Shown here: in pieces, positions 1 through 9,032 of the stretch
Position numbering within the stretch: position 1 is the stretch's first letter
Layout of the letters: the number at the start of each line of letters is the position of its first letter
Source: Aureobasidium sp. EXF-3400
Taxonomy: Eukaryota; Ascomycota; Dothideomycetes; Dothideales; Saccotheciaceae
Length of the DNA: 64,000 nt
Assembly: GCA_024195585.1 (NCBI GenBank)
Contig: SWBL01000004.1
Coordinates: 62,001-126,000 of the forward strand
Direction: 5' to 3'
Position numbers and translations under genes: made by a program
Notes under the pieces: model-generated
What the model was told of the DNA's origin: nothing
Database searches by the model: none
Seen by the model: the letters and a program-made list of their open reading frames with translations, nothing else

Positions 1-142
1 CTCTTTAAAATCTTTCTCAACATGGCATCTCAATCGATTTGTGCATGAAACATAATCAAAAGGCTCATCAGCTGGTACAAACAGCTCGAGGCATTCGCGT
101 CAAAGACCTGCACATCCGGGTGCTAAACAATAGACTCCATAC

Positions 143-541
143 ATGGGTCTCCGAACCCGCCGTCTGATCACTCAAGCCGCTGCTTTGAGAGAACAGCAAG
201 ACAGTCATCCCTACTCTACCAAGATAAACGAATGGCTCAGCAACAACCAAATCGAGCGGATTGTTCTCCGTCCCGAAGGTCAAGCTAGTCGCTCTGGAAC
301 AAGAATTACCCGCGCAGCTACATCCCGTGACTCCAGAAGCGGCATGATGGTTCAAAGGCTGGGTGCTCAAGTCGATGGCAGACATGTTACCAGCAGAGTA
401 AACCTAGAGCAGCAGATTATCGCTGATCTGAAAGCAAAGTTGAGAAATGCTGAGCAATATGTGGAGGTGTTGGAGCACAAGTATGAGGTTCTGCAGGAGA
501 GAATGCGGCCGCCATCTTATGAGGCTGCACGGTGTGCATGA
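143..541 (+). CDS. Hypothetical protein with C-terminal coiled coil
   Basis: An open frame of 132 residues begins at ATG 143, with an in-frame TAG just upstream at 131-133. The N-terminal 75 residues are basic and polar (RTRRL, SRSGTRITRAATSRDSRSG). Residues about 87-118 form a heptad-like helix rich in Leu, Lys and Glu (NLEQQIIADLKAKLRNAEQY and following), which suggests a short dimerising coiled coil. I do not recognise a family. The sequence just before the ATG (tgctaaacaatag) resembles an intron 3' end, so this could be the last exon of a gene starting outside the window. It does not share the LVFHWTT motif of its neighbours. Confidence 0.35.
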   Translation: MGLRTRRLITQAAALREQQDSHPYSTKINEWLSNNQIERIVLRPEGQASRSGTRITRAATSRDSRSGMMVQRLGAQVDGRHVTSRVNLEQQIIADLKAKLRNAEQYVEVLEHKYEVLQERMRPPSYEAARCA

Positions 542-979
542 GTGATGGAAGTGCTTGGAGAATCAGATGTCGTCGCAAGACTGGTTATGAGTGACGAGAT
601 GTTGATGTTGGCTGTTGTGTTCTTCGTGTTTTTTTCTTTAGCTGGTAGTTGTGACTAAGACTTTCACTCTTCCTGACTTGTCGATCATCCACAAACGTAG
701 AATCTGTCATTGCTTTCCAATGTGTTGTGCCTGTGCAAGCTGTGCCGTGGCTGTCCAAACGGAGCGCCCTTGGATCAGAGTCTATGTTTTGGCGGTACGG
801 CATCACATCGCCGCTACTGTCCATGAAGATTCTACCTGAATAACCGCCATACGAATGCCGCGATCGTCTGTCTCCACGTCTGTTCTTGAACTGCTTTTGT
901 GAGAAGTACGGATTGCCTTTGGTTGCTACATTACGATTGATGAGCCGGGAAGCGTAACGATCTGAAGAGTTATGTGCAC
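542..979. other. Intergenic, no gene seen
   Basis: This is non-coding sequence between the first small frame and the 3' end of the minus-strand LVFHWTT paralogue. Only short frames without recognisable content are present. It may hold 3' untranslated sequence of both neighbours. Confidence 0.4.
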
Positions 980-2022
980 TTACACTCGTTGATCTGCGTC
1001 AAACTTATCAACTGTCGTCCAGTGGAAGACGAGTATTGCGATGTCTTCCTTCGTAATCTCTGAACTCATAGCGTCGATGACTGAGCATGAGGGACGATTC
1101 AAAGCCTTGTCCTTGTCCGGCCCCTTCTGAAAGTCTGGCCCTGCTTTCCCTTTGGCATGCATATCTCTTCGATTGCCTGTCAGACCTTTGCAGCATCCAA
1201 GATTGTGATCAGCCATGCGTAGTTTTTCTGATTGACGCCTTGTAGGTGATTGTGCCTGCCTGCCCGCATCACCTCAGTCATCCGACCCTGAAGGTGTCAT
1301 GATACCTGTGCTTGACCTATCTTCCGAGGACTCTTCCGGCGTTTCTGGTTGGAAGATCGGTCTTCTGGTGCTTTTATCATGAGCAATGGTCTTGTTATCG
1401 ATATTGACGATTGTTGCTCTTCTCTCGATCAGAGAGGCTCGAATTTCTTCTTGAAAGCTCAACAGTGAACTGTAGAAGGTTTAGATCAGTGTACTCTTTG
1501 TAAACGGCTGGCGTGAATCAGACCTTGATCCGGATGCAAGCATTGCGATCATCTTGACAATGTATAGTTCCAACGCAAGTAGGAACATCTCGAGACGGAT
1601 GATGTTGCATCGATTTTTAACATCATGAGGGAGTGCCACCCTTTCGTTTTCGAAAGGTCCAATGAGAATTTCCATACACCTGATGTTGTCTAAACCTCGT
1701 TTCGATCCTGCGTCGAGTACATGGATGGTGTTTATGTTCAGAGAAAATGCGCCTGCATATGTCTCACGGAATTTGACCTCCTTTTAGCAATACTCTAAGT
1801 AGTAAGCCACTCTACTTACAAGAAGCAGCAGGTATGGATTTTTGTAGCAAGCTTCTTTCTCGTCCTACCCGAGAGATTCTCACAAACGCTTTTGTAAGAT
1901 GTCGCGGAGAGTGAAAGGTCGGACGCTGAATGGGAAGATGTAATATGCTTCGACATGATGTTTGACTGAGAAGTGTTCGTTCGAGTGAAGTAAGTAGGAG
2001 GAGGGATATCTGGCATTATCAT
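980..2022 (-). pseudogene. LVFHWTT-family paralogue A, interrupted by TGA
   Basis: This is the minus-strand member of the local five-copy family. It starts at ATG 2022 with a segment (SYKSVCENLSGRTRKK) that aligns with copy B (CYESICKNLLERMKK). An intron-like break follows at about 1777-1815. The middle part (LNINTI...LDNIRCMEILIGPF) matches copy B (LNTI...LESIRGIECLIQPY). A 54-nt intron at 1470-1523 sits where copy B also has one. Next come the linker motif GIMTPS and the C-terminal EDIAILVFHWTTVDKF. The frame is continuous from 1675 to 980 across that intron except for one TGA at 1274-1276. That stop falls where the other copies have the conserved Trp of TP...W. About 25 residues present in copy B are missing near 1800. 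I call it a decayed gene. A small unrecognised intron over the TGA is possible but lacks a good donor. Function is unknown. Confidence 0.6.
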
Positions 2023-2358
2023 TTGACCTTCCAGCTAAGACATTTGGTCATTAAAGACTTTTTCGAACGAGTGTATATTGCGTGGCCTGCGGGAGAAAGA
2101 GCTAGCGAAACTGTGTGGCCCATACGTGGCAGGAGCGATGGTGGTCGGTTGATCTTCTCTTTGCAAAGTAGCTAACTTGCTCATAATCGCTCTTCTCGAC
2201 TGAAAAACATGACACGTTTTCTTGAACTATTCTTCCATTTGACGCCTTGTTGGAGAAAGTGACTCTTGACTTGAGATGAAAAGCAGCGCTGGTGCAGTCA
2301 ATCTTTCCACCCTCTTCCACACCACGTTCCCTGCAAAAGCCCACCTTGATCGTCTACC
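2023..2358. promoter_or_regulatory. Divergent promoter region between paralogues A and B
   Basis: The 336 bp lie between the start codons of two head-to-head homologous genes, so any promoters of both must be here. No conserved motif could be assigned by eye. Confidence 0.4.
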
Positions 2359-3474
2359 ATGACACAGGAGATCGTGTGTGAGCATGCAGCATCTGCTTGC
2401 GACGAATTTCCGGAAACCTTGCGATGTTACGAGAGCATATGCAAGAACTTGTTGGAAAGGATGAAGAAATTCGATGCGAAGAATCCGTATTTGGCCCACG
2501 ATATCAGCAGAACAGTCCGCATGCTAGAGCTCTGTAAAGAGGAGATAAAAACCGTCCCCAGGCGTAAGGACAACAACTACAGTGTGCATCTCAACACTAT
2601 CCTGAAAAGCAGTTGGACTCAATGTCTGGAAAGTATCAGAGGTATAGAATGTCTCATTCAGCCATACATGTATGACTGGATCCACATTCCTCAGGAGACA
2701 AAAAGGCAACTTGAAATCTTCTGCCACGAACTACACGAAATCTACACGGAGCTTTGCCTGATCAAAGATCTTTCAATGCTCACTCTCTGTGCAAGGTCAG
2801 GTCTTCTAATCATTCGTCAAACGAAATTCTGACGATAAAGCAGTACGGATGTCTAGACTAGCGTTCGCACCTACTTGAGGAGAAGGCGAGCAGCGATCCT
2901 CAAGCGTAAAGGAACCATACCTATCCAGAATTCTGCTTCCAAGAAGTACAGGCAGTAATTAAACAGGTCCCTACCGGACGACTCGTCATCATGTGAATCT
3001 GTCACAGGCATCATAACGCCCTCCGAAGGCTGGAATGAAGTCAGCAGTCAGACATCTTCGCTATCGGAAAGATCAGTCATGGCTGATCGCAATATCGCAT
3101 ACTGCGAAGGGCTGGTTGTAGGCTTTCTCGATTCGCTTCACACTACGCAGCTCGAGACTAGGTCCCTGTACTCGAAGGACTCCCCTGGACGTGTGCTCTT
3201 GCGTGACGCGTGTAAGCTTCTCGTGAAGGAGCACACTGGCTACACAGGCACTGTCGTTGAAACTCATTCCAAGGATAATGAGAAACCACATATGGAGGAA
3301 GATCACGAGGTTGGACACCCGTTGGGCTCTGTCATCTATACCATGAGCCCAGAGATCACAGATCGAGACATTGCAACACTCGTCTTCCACTGGACGACGC
3401 TCGATAAATTCCAAAGCTTCAAGCGTGTGCGGTCAGTGACAACCACTTATAGTCGATCTTGTCCAAGTTTCTAA
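2359..3474 (+). pseudogene. LVFHWTT-family paralogue B, interrupted by TAA
   Basis: Starting at ATG 2359, exon 1 (to 2795) encodes an all-helical segment of about 145 residues. An intron of 66 nt (2796-2861, with a ctgac branch site) follows. The frame then continues unbroken to 3474 except for a single TAA at 2956-2958. Downstream are the linker TGIITPSEGW, a segment MADRNIAYCEGLVVGFLDSL that resembles the repeat unit of copy E, and the C-terminal tail DRDIATLVFHWTTLDKF. Copy A has a matching MADHN segment and a homologous intron, so A and B are the closest pair. The stop lies in the poorly conserved linker. Readthrough, a cryptic intron or a sequencing error are alternatives, but a disabled gene is simplest. 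ATG 3079 could also start a short separate protein of 131 residues. Confidence 0.6.
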
Positions 3475-4077
3475 CTGCCACTCTACACTTTAACAGCTCT
3501 ATAAATGAATGGCTGGGATTTCACATGTTTTGACAGACAAGGATGCTTGCCACAAAACATCAGATGGATGTGAAAATCAAAGATGGAGTTTTGGTATAAT
3601 TGAGTCGCCATTGGACAAGCAGAAGTGGTCTTGAGGTCGCTACAGGCGAGAGAAAATGTGTAGAATTGTTTCGATTGTTTCTGTCAGAGTAGTGGAATAA
3701 CTTGGATCGACTTGTGCGACCAGGTTCGCATAGGCTTTTCTGTTATGGCCGAAAATACAAATATTTCTGGATCAAAATTCTGTCAAGTTGTCCAAGATGG
3801 GAGACTCGGTGCATGATATAAGATTTTCAGTGAATCGTGCAGAACTTGCTCATAATCTTTCTTGGGATGACCTGAGCAGCTTCTAACCCTTTTTTGTTTA
3901 CCCCTCAGAGGGTCTTCCAAAGCTTATTGACCTTGGTGGGCTCTGTCTGGCAGATTCTGGAGAGTCTGACCAAGAGTACAAAAGGTAAAGGAGATCGTAA
4001 TTGTCTGGTCTCCAGATCACTCTCTCTGACTTCTGCCGGGCCACCTTCGCGGCTTGCCGTTCTACGAAGACGGAGAG
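3475..4077. other. Intergenic, no gene seen
   Basis: About 600 bp lie between copies B and C. There is no frame with family similarity, and the segment probably holds the promoter of copy C. Confidence 0.4.
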
Positions 4078-5166
4078 ATGTCACTCTCCAGTATGTCAGC
4101 TCTCCAGTACAGACACAACACAATAAACATATTAGAGTCACGTCTTGGCGCGAGCTTGACTGGATCTGCTGCCGCATGTCTCGAGATCGGGCACCAAATC
4201 AAACACGCGAACGAATTCAGAAAGTCAGCTGTGTGCATATAATCTGGACTCGACCAACTGGCTGGTGAATTCTATGGCATTCGATCTGCATTCCAGGACA
4301 TGGAACAGACCTGGTCCCATCCTACTGGTCAAAAGCTCTGGACTGCAAATGCAACGAACACCGTCAAGCATGCCCAGCACGTCGCTCAAGACGTAGCGAA
4401 GGCTCTTCGAGATGTCGTTCGTCAGTGCGATACTTGGGATGTTGTGGTTCCAGATCATTTTTACTACCAGTTGCAGGCATTTGAGATTTGTCTGCATAGA
4501 CAAGAGCTGGTTCTCAATCTTTTGGGCATGGTGTTGTATGTGGCTTCGCCATGTGAGTTACCAACATATCCCTTCTACAAAGTCCGCAAGAGCTTAGAAG
4601 AGATGTAAGTTTGTGGACTCTCCTGGACCTGAACCAGCAAAGGCTGACAGACCAACCATACAGGGAACGTGAGAAGCTCAGATATGGGTGCGAACAACTC
4701 GTGTATGCGGTCCGAATGAGACAGGGAATGCAGACCAAGTTGCTGAAGATCGCCTCGATTGATCCAGAATACAAAGATATCGATGTGGTTGAAGTTCGGG
4801 AGAAGACACCCGATGCAGAGGGATGGCCCTCTCCGCAGACTACCATAGGTAACACGACTCCGACGGAAGATTGGAGTTATCTCTTGCATAGAGAAGATAC
4901 TGCAAGCGGCCCTATGGATTGTTCGTTCTTGCCAATTCCGAGAGCTCATCCTACAAAACTGGTCAAACGTCAACAGAGAAAAGACACTGGAGATCGTACT
5001 CTGGAGGAGATGCTGGACAACTTCGGAGACAGGAACAAACTAGCAGCATCCTATACGATTGGGGGTATGGATCCCAGAATCAGAGGTCTGGCGATGTTGG
5101 CCTTTCCCTTGGACCAATGCTAAGGTTTTTGCGGGCATTGGAAGAAAGGACTTGGAACCGTTGTAA
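4078..5166 (+). pseudogene. LVFHWTT-family paralogue C, stop codon plus frameshift
   Basis: ATG 4078 opens a frame with LGASLTGSAAACLEI, which aligns with ILDSVTGSVAACANI of copy E and LYNSVIGTAQACSRI of copy D. A TAA at 4240-4242 interrupts it. Homology with copy D continues in the same frame directly beyond the stop (LAGEFYGIRSAFQDM against LQNEFHDMHYALRDL), so the stop lies inside former coding sequence. A 59-nt intron (4605-4663, gtaagt...ctgac...cag) leads to exon 2 with the linker NTTPTEDWS. At the tail, one extra T at 5109-5110 shifts the frame, so the expected FHWTN is read as FPLDQC and ends at 5123. The plus-one frame restores WTNAKVF and ends at 5166. Two independent lesions make this a pseudogene with good confidence. 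Confidence 0.7.
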
Positions 5167-5558
5167 TAACAATTGACTATCAGCTCTTGTGACGGTTCGC
5201 AAGTATGGTAGTTCTTTCTCGTCTCTTCGATCAGCGAATCGCTCAAATATGGATCCAGGGGTTGACAGATCTTGACTGGTGGATTGACTGATACCAAAAT
5301 TAGTCCGTACCTTGAGCATACAGGAGATATGCTCACGAACAAAGAATCCAGCCATCTCGTGTATCATAGTCTGCGATGTCGTGGACTCTTGTTCTTAAAG
5401 CCACCATGCAGTTTTGCAGCTCAAGTATCGATCTACAGACGGATGCGAGAAAATGCACAGACTTCGTCACATGCTGAGGAAAGAAGAAGCTTTCGTGACG
5501 CGATTGCCTGACCTGTTCGTTGACTGACAGTGGTCAGTAGGGAAACGCCTAGTCTAAA
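5167..5558. other. Intergenic, no gene seen
   Basis: About 390 bp lie between the end of copy C and the start of copy D. A short open frame here has no recognisable content, and promoter sequence for copy D is expected. Confidence 0.35.
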
Positions 5559-6593
5559 ATGGTCGTTCCTGCTTCAAACGTGACATCGACACCAACCCTT
5601 GAAGGCATTTTCGTCACTTTGTTCACACCAATCTGTTGCACTTCCACCACACGCAAACTCAGGATGTCATCAGAGCTCGTCAAGAAGTACAGACAGACAT
5701 GCTACGACAAGCTTTACAACAGCGTGATCGGAACTGCTCAGGCCTGCTCTCGCATCTCTGGCGAACTGTTGGTGACTGACATGCAGAGACAAACGCCTTG
5801 TGTGCAGCCGGCGCTTGGTTTGCTCCAAAACGAGTTTCACGACATGCACTACGCTCTGAGAGATCTTCGGTTCATCGTGGGAACTCCGGTTTGGCACGAT
5901 AATGCCACAACCACCGTCAAATGCGTTCAAAGAGTCTGTCATCAGGTCGTGAACCAACTCCGAGGCATCATTCCAGCAAGCCAGATCTGGAATGTCATTG
6001 CATCCGACCATATCAACGACGGGCTACACGCTTTGGTAATCACCCTCCAAGAACAGCAAATGGTTCTTGAACTCTTGATCCTTGTCATGGCGTTCTTTGA
6101 TGCTGGAATCGTGGTACCATCAGTAATTCACCAGCATAGAATCTACCACCAGTATGTAAAATGGCACGCCTTGATGATTCAAGAACTGACATGTACGTAT
6201 AGCGAGTCCAAACGACTCGAGAACTTTCTCGATGGAATCCTCGAAGGCGTTCGGGCCAAATGTGCCATGAGGCAGGACATCCTCAAATTCCGCTCCTCAA
6301 GTCAACAACATGAAGACAAATTCTCAGCCAGATCATTCGATGAGCTCCCTGATGCCAACACATGGTCCTCAAGTCAATCCACGGTCACGCTGGGTGCTAT
6401 GACCCCAATAGGAAACTGGAGCAATGTCAATTGCGACATGGTTACGAGTGAAGACAGAGCTCTGGAACATCTTCTAGAGACCATCAACATGAAACTCCGT
6501 GAGGAAGATGTCGCAAGGTTGGTCTTCCACTGGACCAACGTCAAAGAGTTTGGGCGACTCTCTAGGCACAACCTGAAAGAGGGCTGTTCCTAA
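5559..6593 (+). CDS. LVFHWTT-family paralogue D, intact
   Basis: This is a single-exon gene of 344 residues. ATG 5559 is the first in-frame start. A second ATG (MSSELVKK) about 35 residues in aligns better with the N-terminus of copy C and may be the real start. Residues about 45-200 are predominantly helical, with the motif SVIGTAQACSRIS near the front. A stretch of hydrophobic helices (QMVLELLILVMAFF) follows at about 165-185. The linker carries LGAMTPIGNWS and the C-terminus EEDVARLVFHWTNVKEF, with LVFHWTN at residues 321-327. No signal peptide or catalytic motif is visible. It has no lesions, unlike three of its neighbours. Biochemical role is unknown. The alternation of hydrophobic helices and the short tail motif suggest protein-protein contact, but that is only inference. 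Confidence 0.7.
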   Translation: MVVPASNVTSTPTLEGIFVTLFTPICCTSTTRKLRMSSELVKKYRQTCYDKLYNSVIGTAQACSRISGELLVTDMQRQTPCVQPALGLLQNEFHDMHYALRDLRFIVGTPVWHDNATTTVKCVQRVCHQVVNQLRGIIPASQIWNVIASDHINDGLHALVITLQEQQMVLELLILVMAFFDAGIVVPSVIHQHRIYHQYVKWHALMIQELTCTYSESKRLENFLDGILEGVRAKCAMRQDILKFRSSSQQHEDKFSARSFDELPDANTWSSSQSTVTLGAMTPIGNWSNVNCDMVTSEDRALEHLLETINMKLREEDVARLVFHWTNVKEFGRLSRHNLKEGCS

Positions 6594-6874
6594 GCTAGTC
6601 GTACTAGACTTTTGCGGGTTTAGCTGGATTGTTGTGTCATTCCTGTTGCTTGGTTTCATGCAAGATGGCTCAAAGCGGCAGCAGGTGTCTCGGGTCGTCA
6701 GTCTGATCCAGTTGAAAGGTTGTTCGAAGGTTCTGGTCGAGCTCGTAAGACCAGCTATTTGACGCGTGAATGAGGTCTTAAGCAAACCATGTCTGACATT
6801 TCCAGAAAGCTCCAGAGTTTGAAAGCGCAAGTCTGTTGCACATCAGCAAACTTAATCGCGCTCAGATCATACAA

Positions 6875-8488
6875 ATGGCCATCGCTCCACTGTACTCGTA
6901 TCCAGTCGTCTGCTCAGCACCACTCGGTCTATCAAACATCATGCCTCAGATCCTACAAAACACCAGCCAGGATGTACGCGATCTCGAAATTCTGGACAGT
7001 GTCACTGGTTCTGTCGCCGCTTGTGCGAACATCTCGAGAAACCTGGATACTCTCAGTCGAACCACGGCTGCATGCTTGAGTGGCCCTCTGAGCCTCATCA
7101 TCTCCAAATTCAATTCCATGAGCCAATCCTACACAAACATAGAAAGCTTGCTTCAGCGTCGTGAACCAGTATGGGGCCAGAACGTTTCGCTCTCTATTAG
7201 ATTCACGCAAGAACGCTGTCAACAGATTGCCACCGAGATAGCAGTCATCCTTGGAAAGCATGGAGAGTGGGACGTGTTGGCTGCGAATGGCTCCTACCAT
7301 CGCCTCAATATACTGTCGAAAAACCTGGAAGTGCTCAAGGCACACCACAATCTGCTGATCAGGATTACCAGTCTTGTTCCAGTTCTTCTCAGAAAGCCTG
7401 CGGAACATGAATCTCCTGCCTCTATCATCATACCAGCATTTTCAGAAGAATGGACCTTTCGATTCACAGCAGTTCAGTGGGCTGATTATGAGGCTCTTCA
7501 AAAACGTCAAAGAATCGCATATGCCGCAGCACAAGAGATGGACAGATGGTCTAGAGACTACACAAGCTCTTTTGGCATCGTGCAAGAAAATCTTCAATCG
7601 ATGAAGGGGCGTTCGAAGGAGTTGCTGGACTACCAGATATCCGGGGAGTCGTTTCAAGCACAAGGTCTTCTGTTACCAGCCTTGGAAGAGCTTCCGGACG
7701 TGGAGGATGATACGACAACTCAATCAACCATGGGCATCATGACCCCTACCGTAGACTGGAGCGATCTGGGCAGCGATACCACTGAGGTAGGTCGCGCTCC
7801 TGCAATCACCAGGCACAGCTTGCAGCTTTGTGGATATGCTACAGCCAGCTTCCTGAGACTAGCAGATGACACTTACCAAGACATGGTCCAATGGGGTCGC
7901 ACTGTTGTCGTTGGGGAGAGAGTCCAGCGCTTACACAAGGCGTACGCTGAGTTAGTCGTCCACTTGCTCCACAGCTTGGATGCACCTGTGCCATTCCAAG
8001 GCCATCCCGCAAGGTCAGCGTGCGTGCCGATCGAGATTACCAGAGATCGTCTACTCTGGTGTGTACAGGATACAAAGGAGTTTCTAGACAGAAACAATGC
8101 TACCGAGCGCAGTTTCATCGATCTGCCTGGAGGCACGCCTGTCGATGTTGCAGACATTGAGGCTATGCATAAAGCGTATGAATGTCTTGTCCAAAGATTG
8201 TGCGACGGCCTACTTGCACCTATCCCGTTCCAAGATGATCGCCCCACTCCTGGTCCTGTTCCGGTTGCAAGTACAGCCCCGGCATCACACCCAGCTCCGG
8301 AAGTGCCCAAGCCAGTCATGCCTGAAGGGCAGAAAAAGCAGATTCCTGTCGACAAAGCTCTCGAGGCCATCATTGACAGTATGGAGGCCAATCCAGCCGA
8401 GGAAGACATTATGAAATTGGTATTCCACTGGACCACTCTGAATGAATGCAACGGCTTCAAGCGTGCCGACGTGATGAAGCTTGACTGA
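6875..8488 (+). CDS. LVFHWTT-family paralogue E, long form with internal repeat
   Basis: This intact single-exon gene encodes 537 residues and is the longest family member. ATG 6875 is the first in-frame ATG. An upstream ATG at 6789 could join only through an intron of about 35 nt, which seems too short. The N-terminal half aligns with copies C and D (ILDSVTGSVAACANIS). The linker has MGIMTPTVDWSDL. A region absent from copy D follows, with two copies of a helical unit about 80 residues apart: LHKAYAELVVHLL...APVPFQ near 350-376 and MHKAYECLVQRLC...APIPFQ near 428-453. A Pro/Ala-rich hinge (about 456-485) precedes the C-terminal EEDIMKLVFHWTTLNEC, with LVFHWTT at 515-521. No enzyme motif, signal peptide or membrane anchor is apparent. 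Function is unknown. Confidence 0.7.
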   Translation: MAIAPLYSYPVVCSAPLGLSNIMPQILQNTSQDVRDLEILDSVTGSVAACANISRNLDTLSRTTAACLSGPLSLIISKFNSMSQSYTNIESLLQRREPVWGQNVSLSIRFTQERCQQIATEIAVILGKHGEWDVLAANGSYHRLNILSKNLEVLKAHHNLLIRITSLVPVLLRKPAEHESPASIIIPAFSEEWTFRFTAVQWADYEALQKRQRIAYAAAQEMDRWSRDYTSSFGIVQENLQSMKGRSKELLDYQISGESFQAQGLLLPALEELPDVEDDTTTQSTMGIMTPTVDWSDLGSDTTEVGRAPAITRHSLQLCGYATASFLRLADDTYQDMVQWGRTVVVGERVQRLHKAYAELVVHLLHSLDAPVPFQGHPARSACVPIEITRDRLLWCVQDTKEFLDRNNATERSFIDLPGGTPVDVADIEAMHKAYECLVQRLCDGLLAPIPFQDDRPTPGPVPVASTAPASHPAPEVPKPVMPEGQKKQIPVDKALEAIIDSMEANPAEEDIMKLVFHWTTLNECNGFKRADVMKLD

Positions 8489-9032
8489 AAGTTCAGTAGT
8501 CGGTTTCGCATGTTTCAGGAGGACAGGCGTCGGTCGTTATGGAAGATGTTCTTCGGTGATCAAAACAGATGCGTTGAAGGGCGGCTGTGGTGAGATGAAA
8601 CAAGGGCAGGCGGGTGCTAGGACTTGAGCGTGTTTTATGCAGGTGGAAGAACTTGTGCGTCTTTGCAGTAGTCCAGGCATTACTGGAGATCAAATGGAAA
8701 CCAGTTCAAAAGGTACAGATCAGGCAAAGGCTCCATTGTGAAACTGCATAAGAGGTTCGAGGAATTCGAGAGTCCGCCGAAGGTAGTCAGCAAGCATGTC
8801 CTGAACTCCTTCCCTTAGAGGCTACCACGTACCTGTGCTCTGAGAATGAAAAGTCGCTTTCTCTTGTTCGTGCCTGCTGCAAAATCTTTGATCACATGTT
8901 TGAGATGTGCGAGACAGTAGGAAAGTTGAGGACAGGGGAAAATAAACGCTCGGTCAATTCATTGGTATCATGTCTTCCAAAAAGTACAAATAAGCTGGTC
9001 TTTAAAAACCAACAGCTAATAGCCCTATGCGT
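8489..9032. other. Convergent intergenic region
   Basis: About 540 bp lie between the 3' end of copy E and the 3' end of GET3. The segment is expected to hold both 3' untranslated regions, and no gene is seen. Confidence 0.4.

Noticed and set aside
6789..6874. Upstream ATG at 6789 as an additional first exon of copy E
   Set aside because: Joining it in frame needs an intron of about 35 nt with a gtctgt donor. The simpler start at 6875 is preferred.
7873..8511. Minus-strand open frame of 212 codons across copy E
   Set aside because: The plus strand carries the family motifs in the same stretch. The antisense frame is Ser/Thr-rich with no recognisable content.
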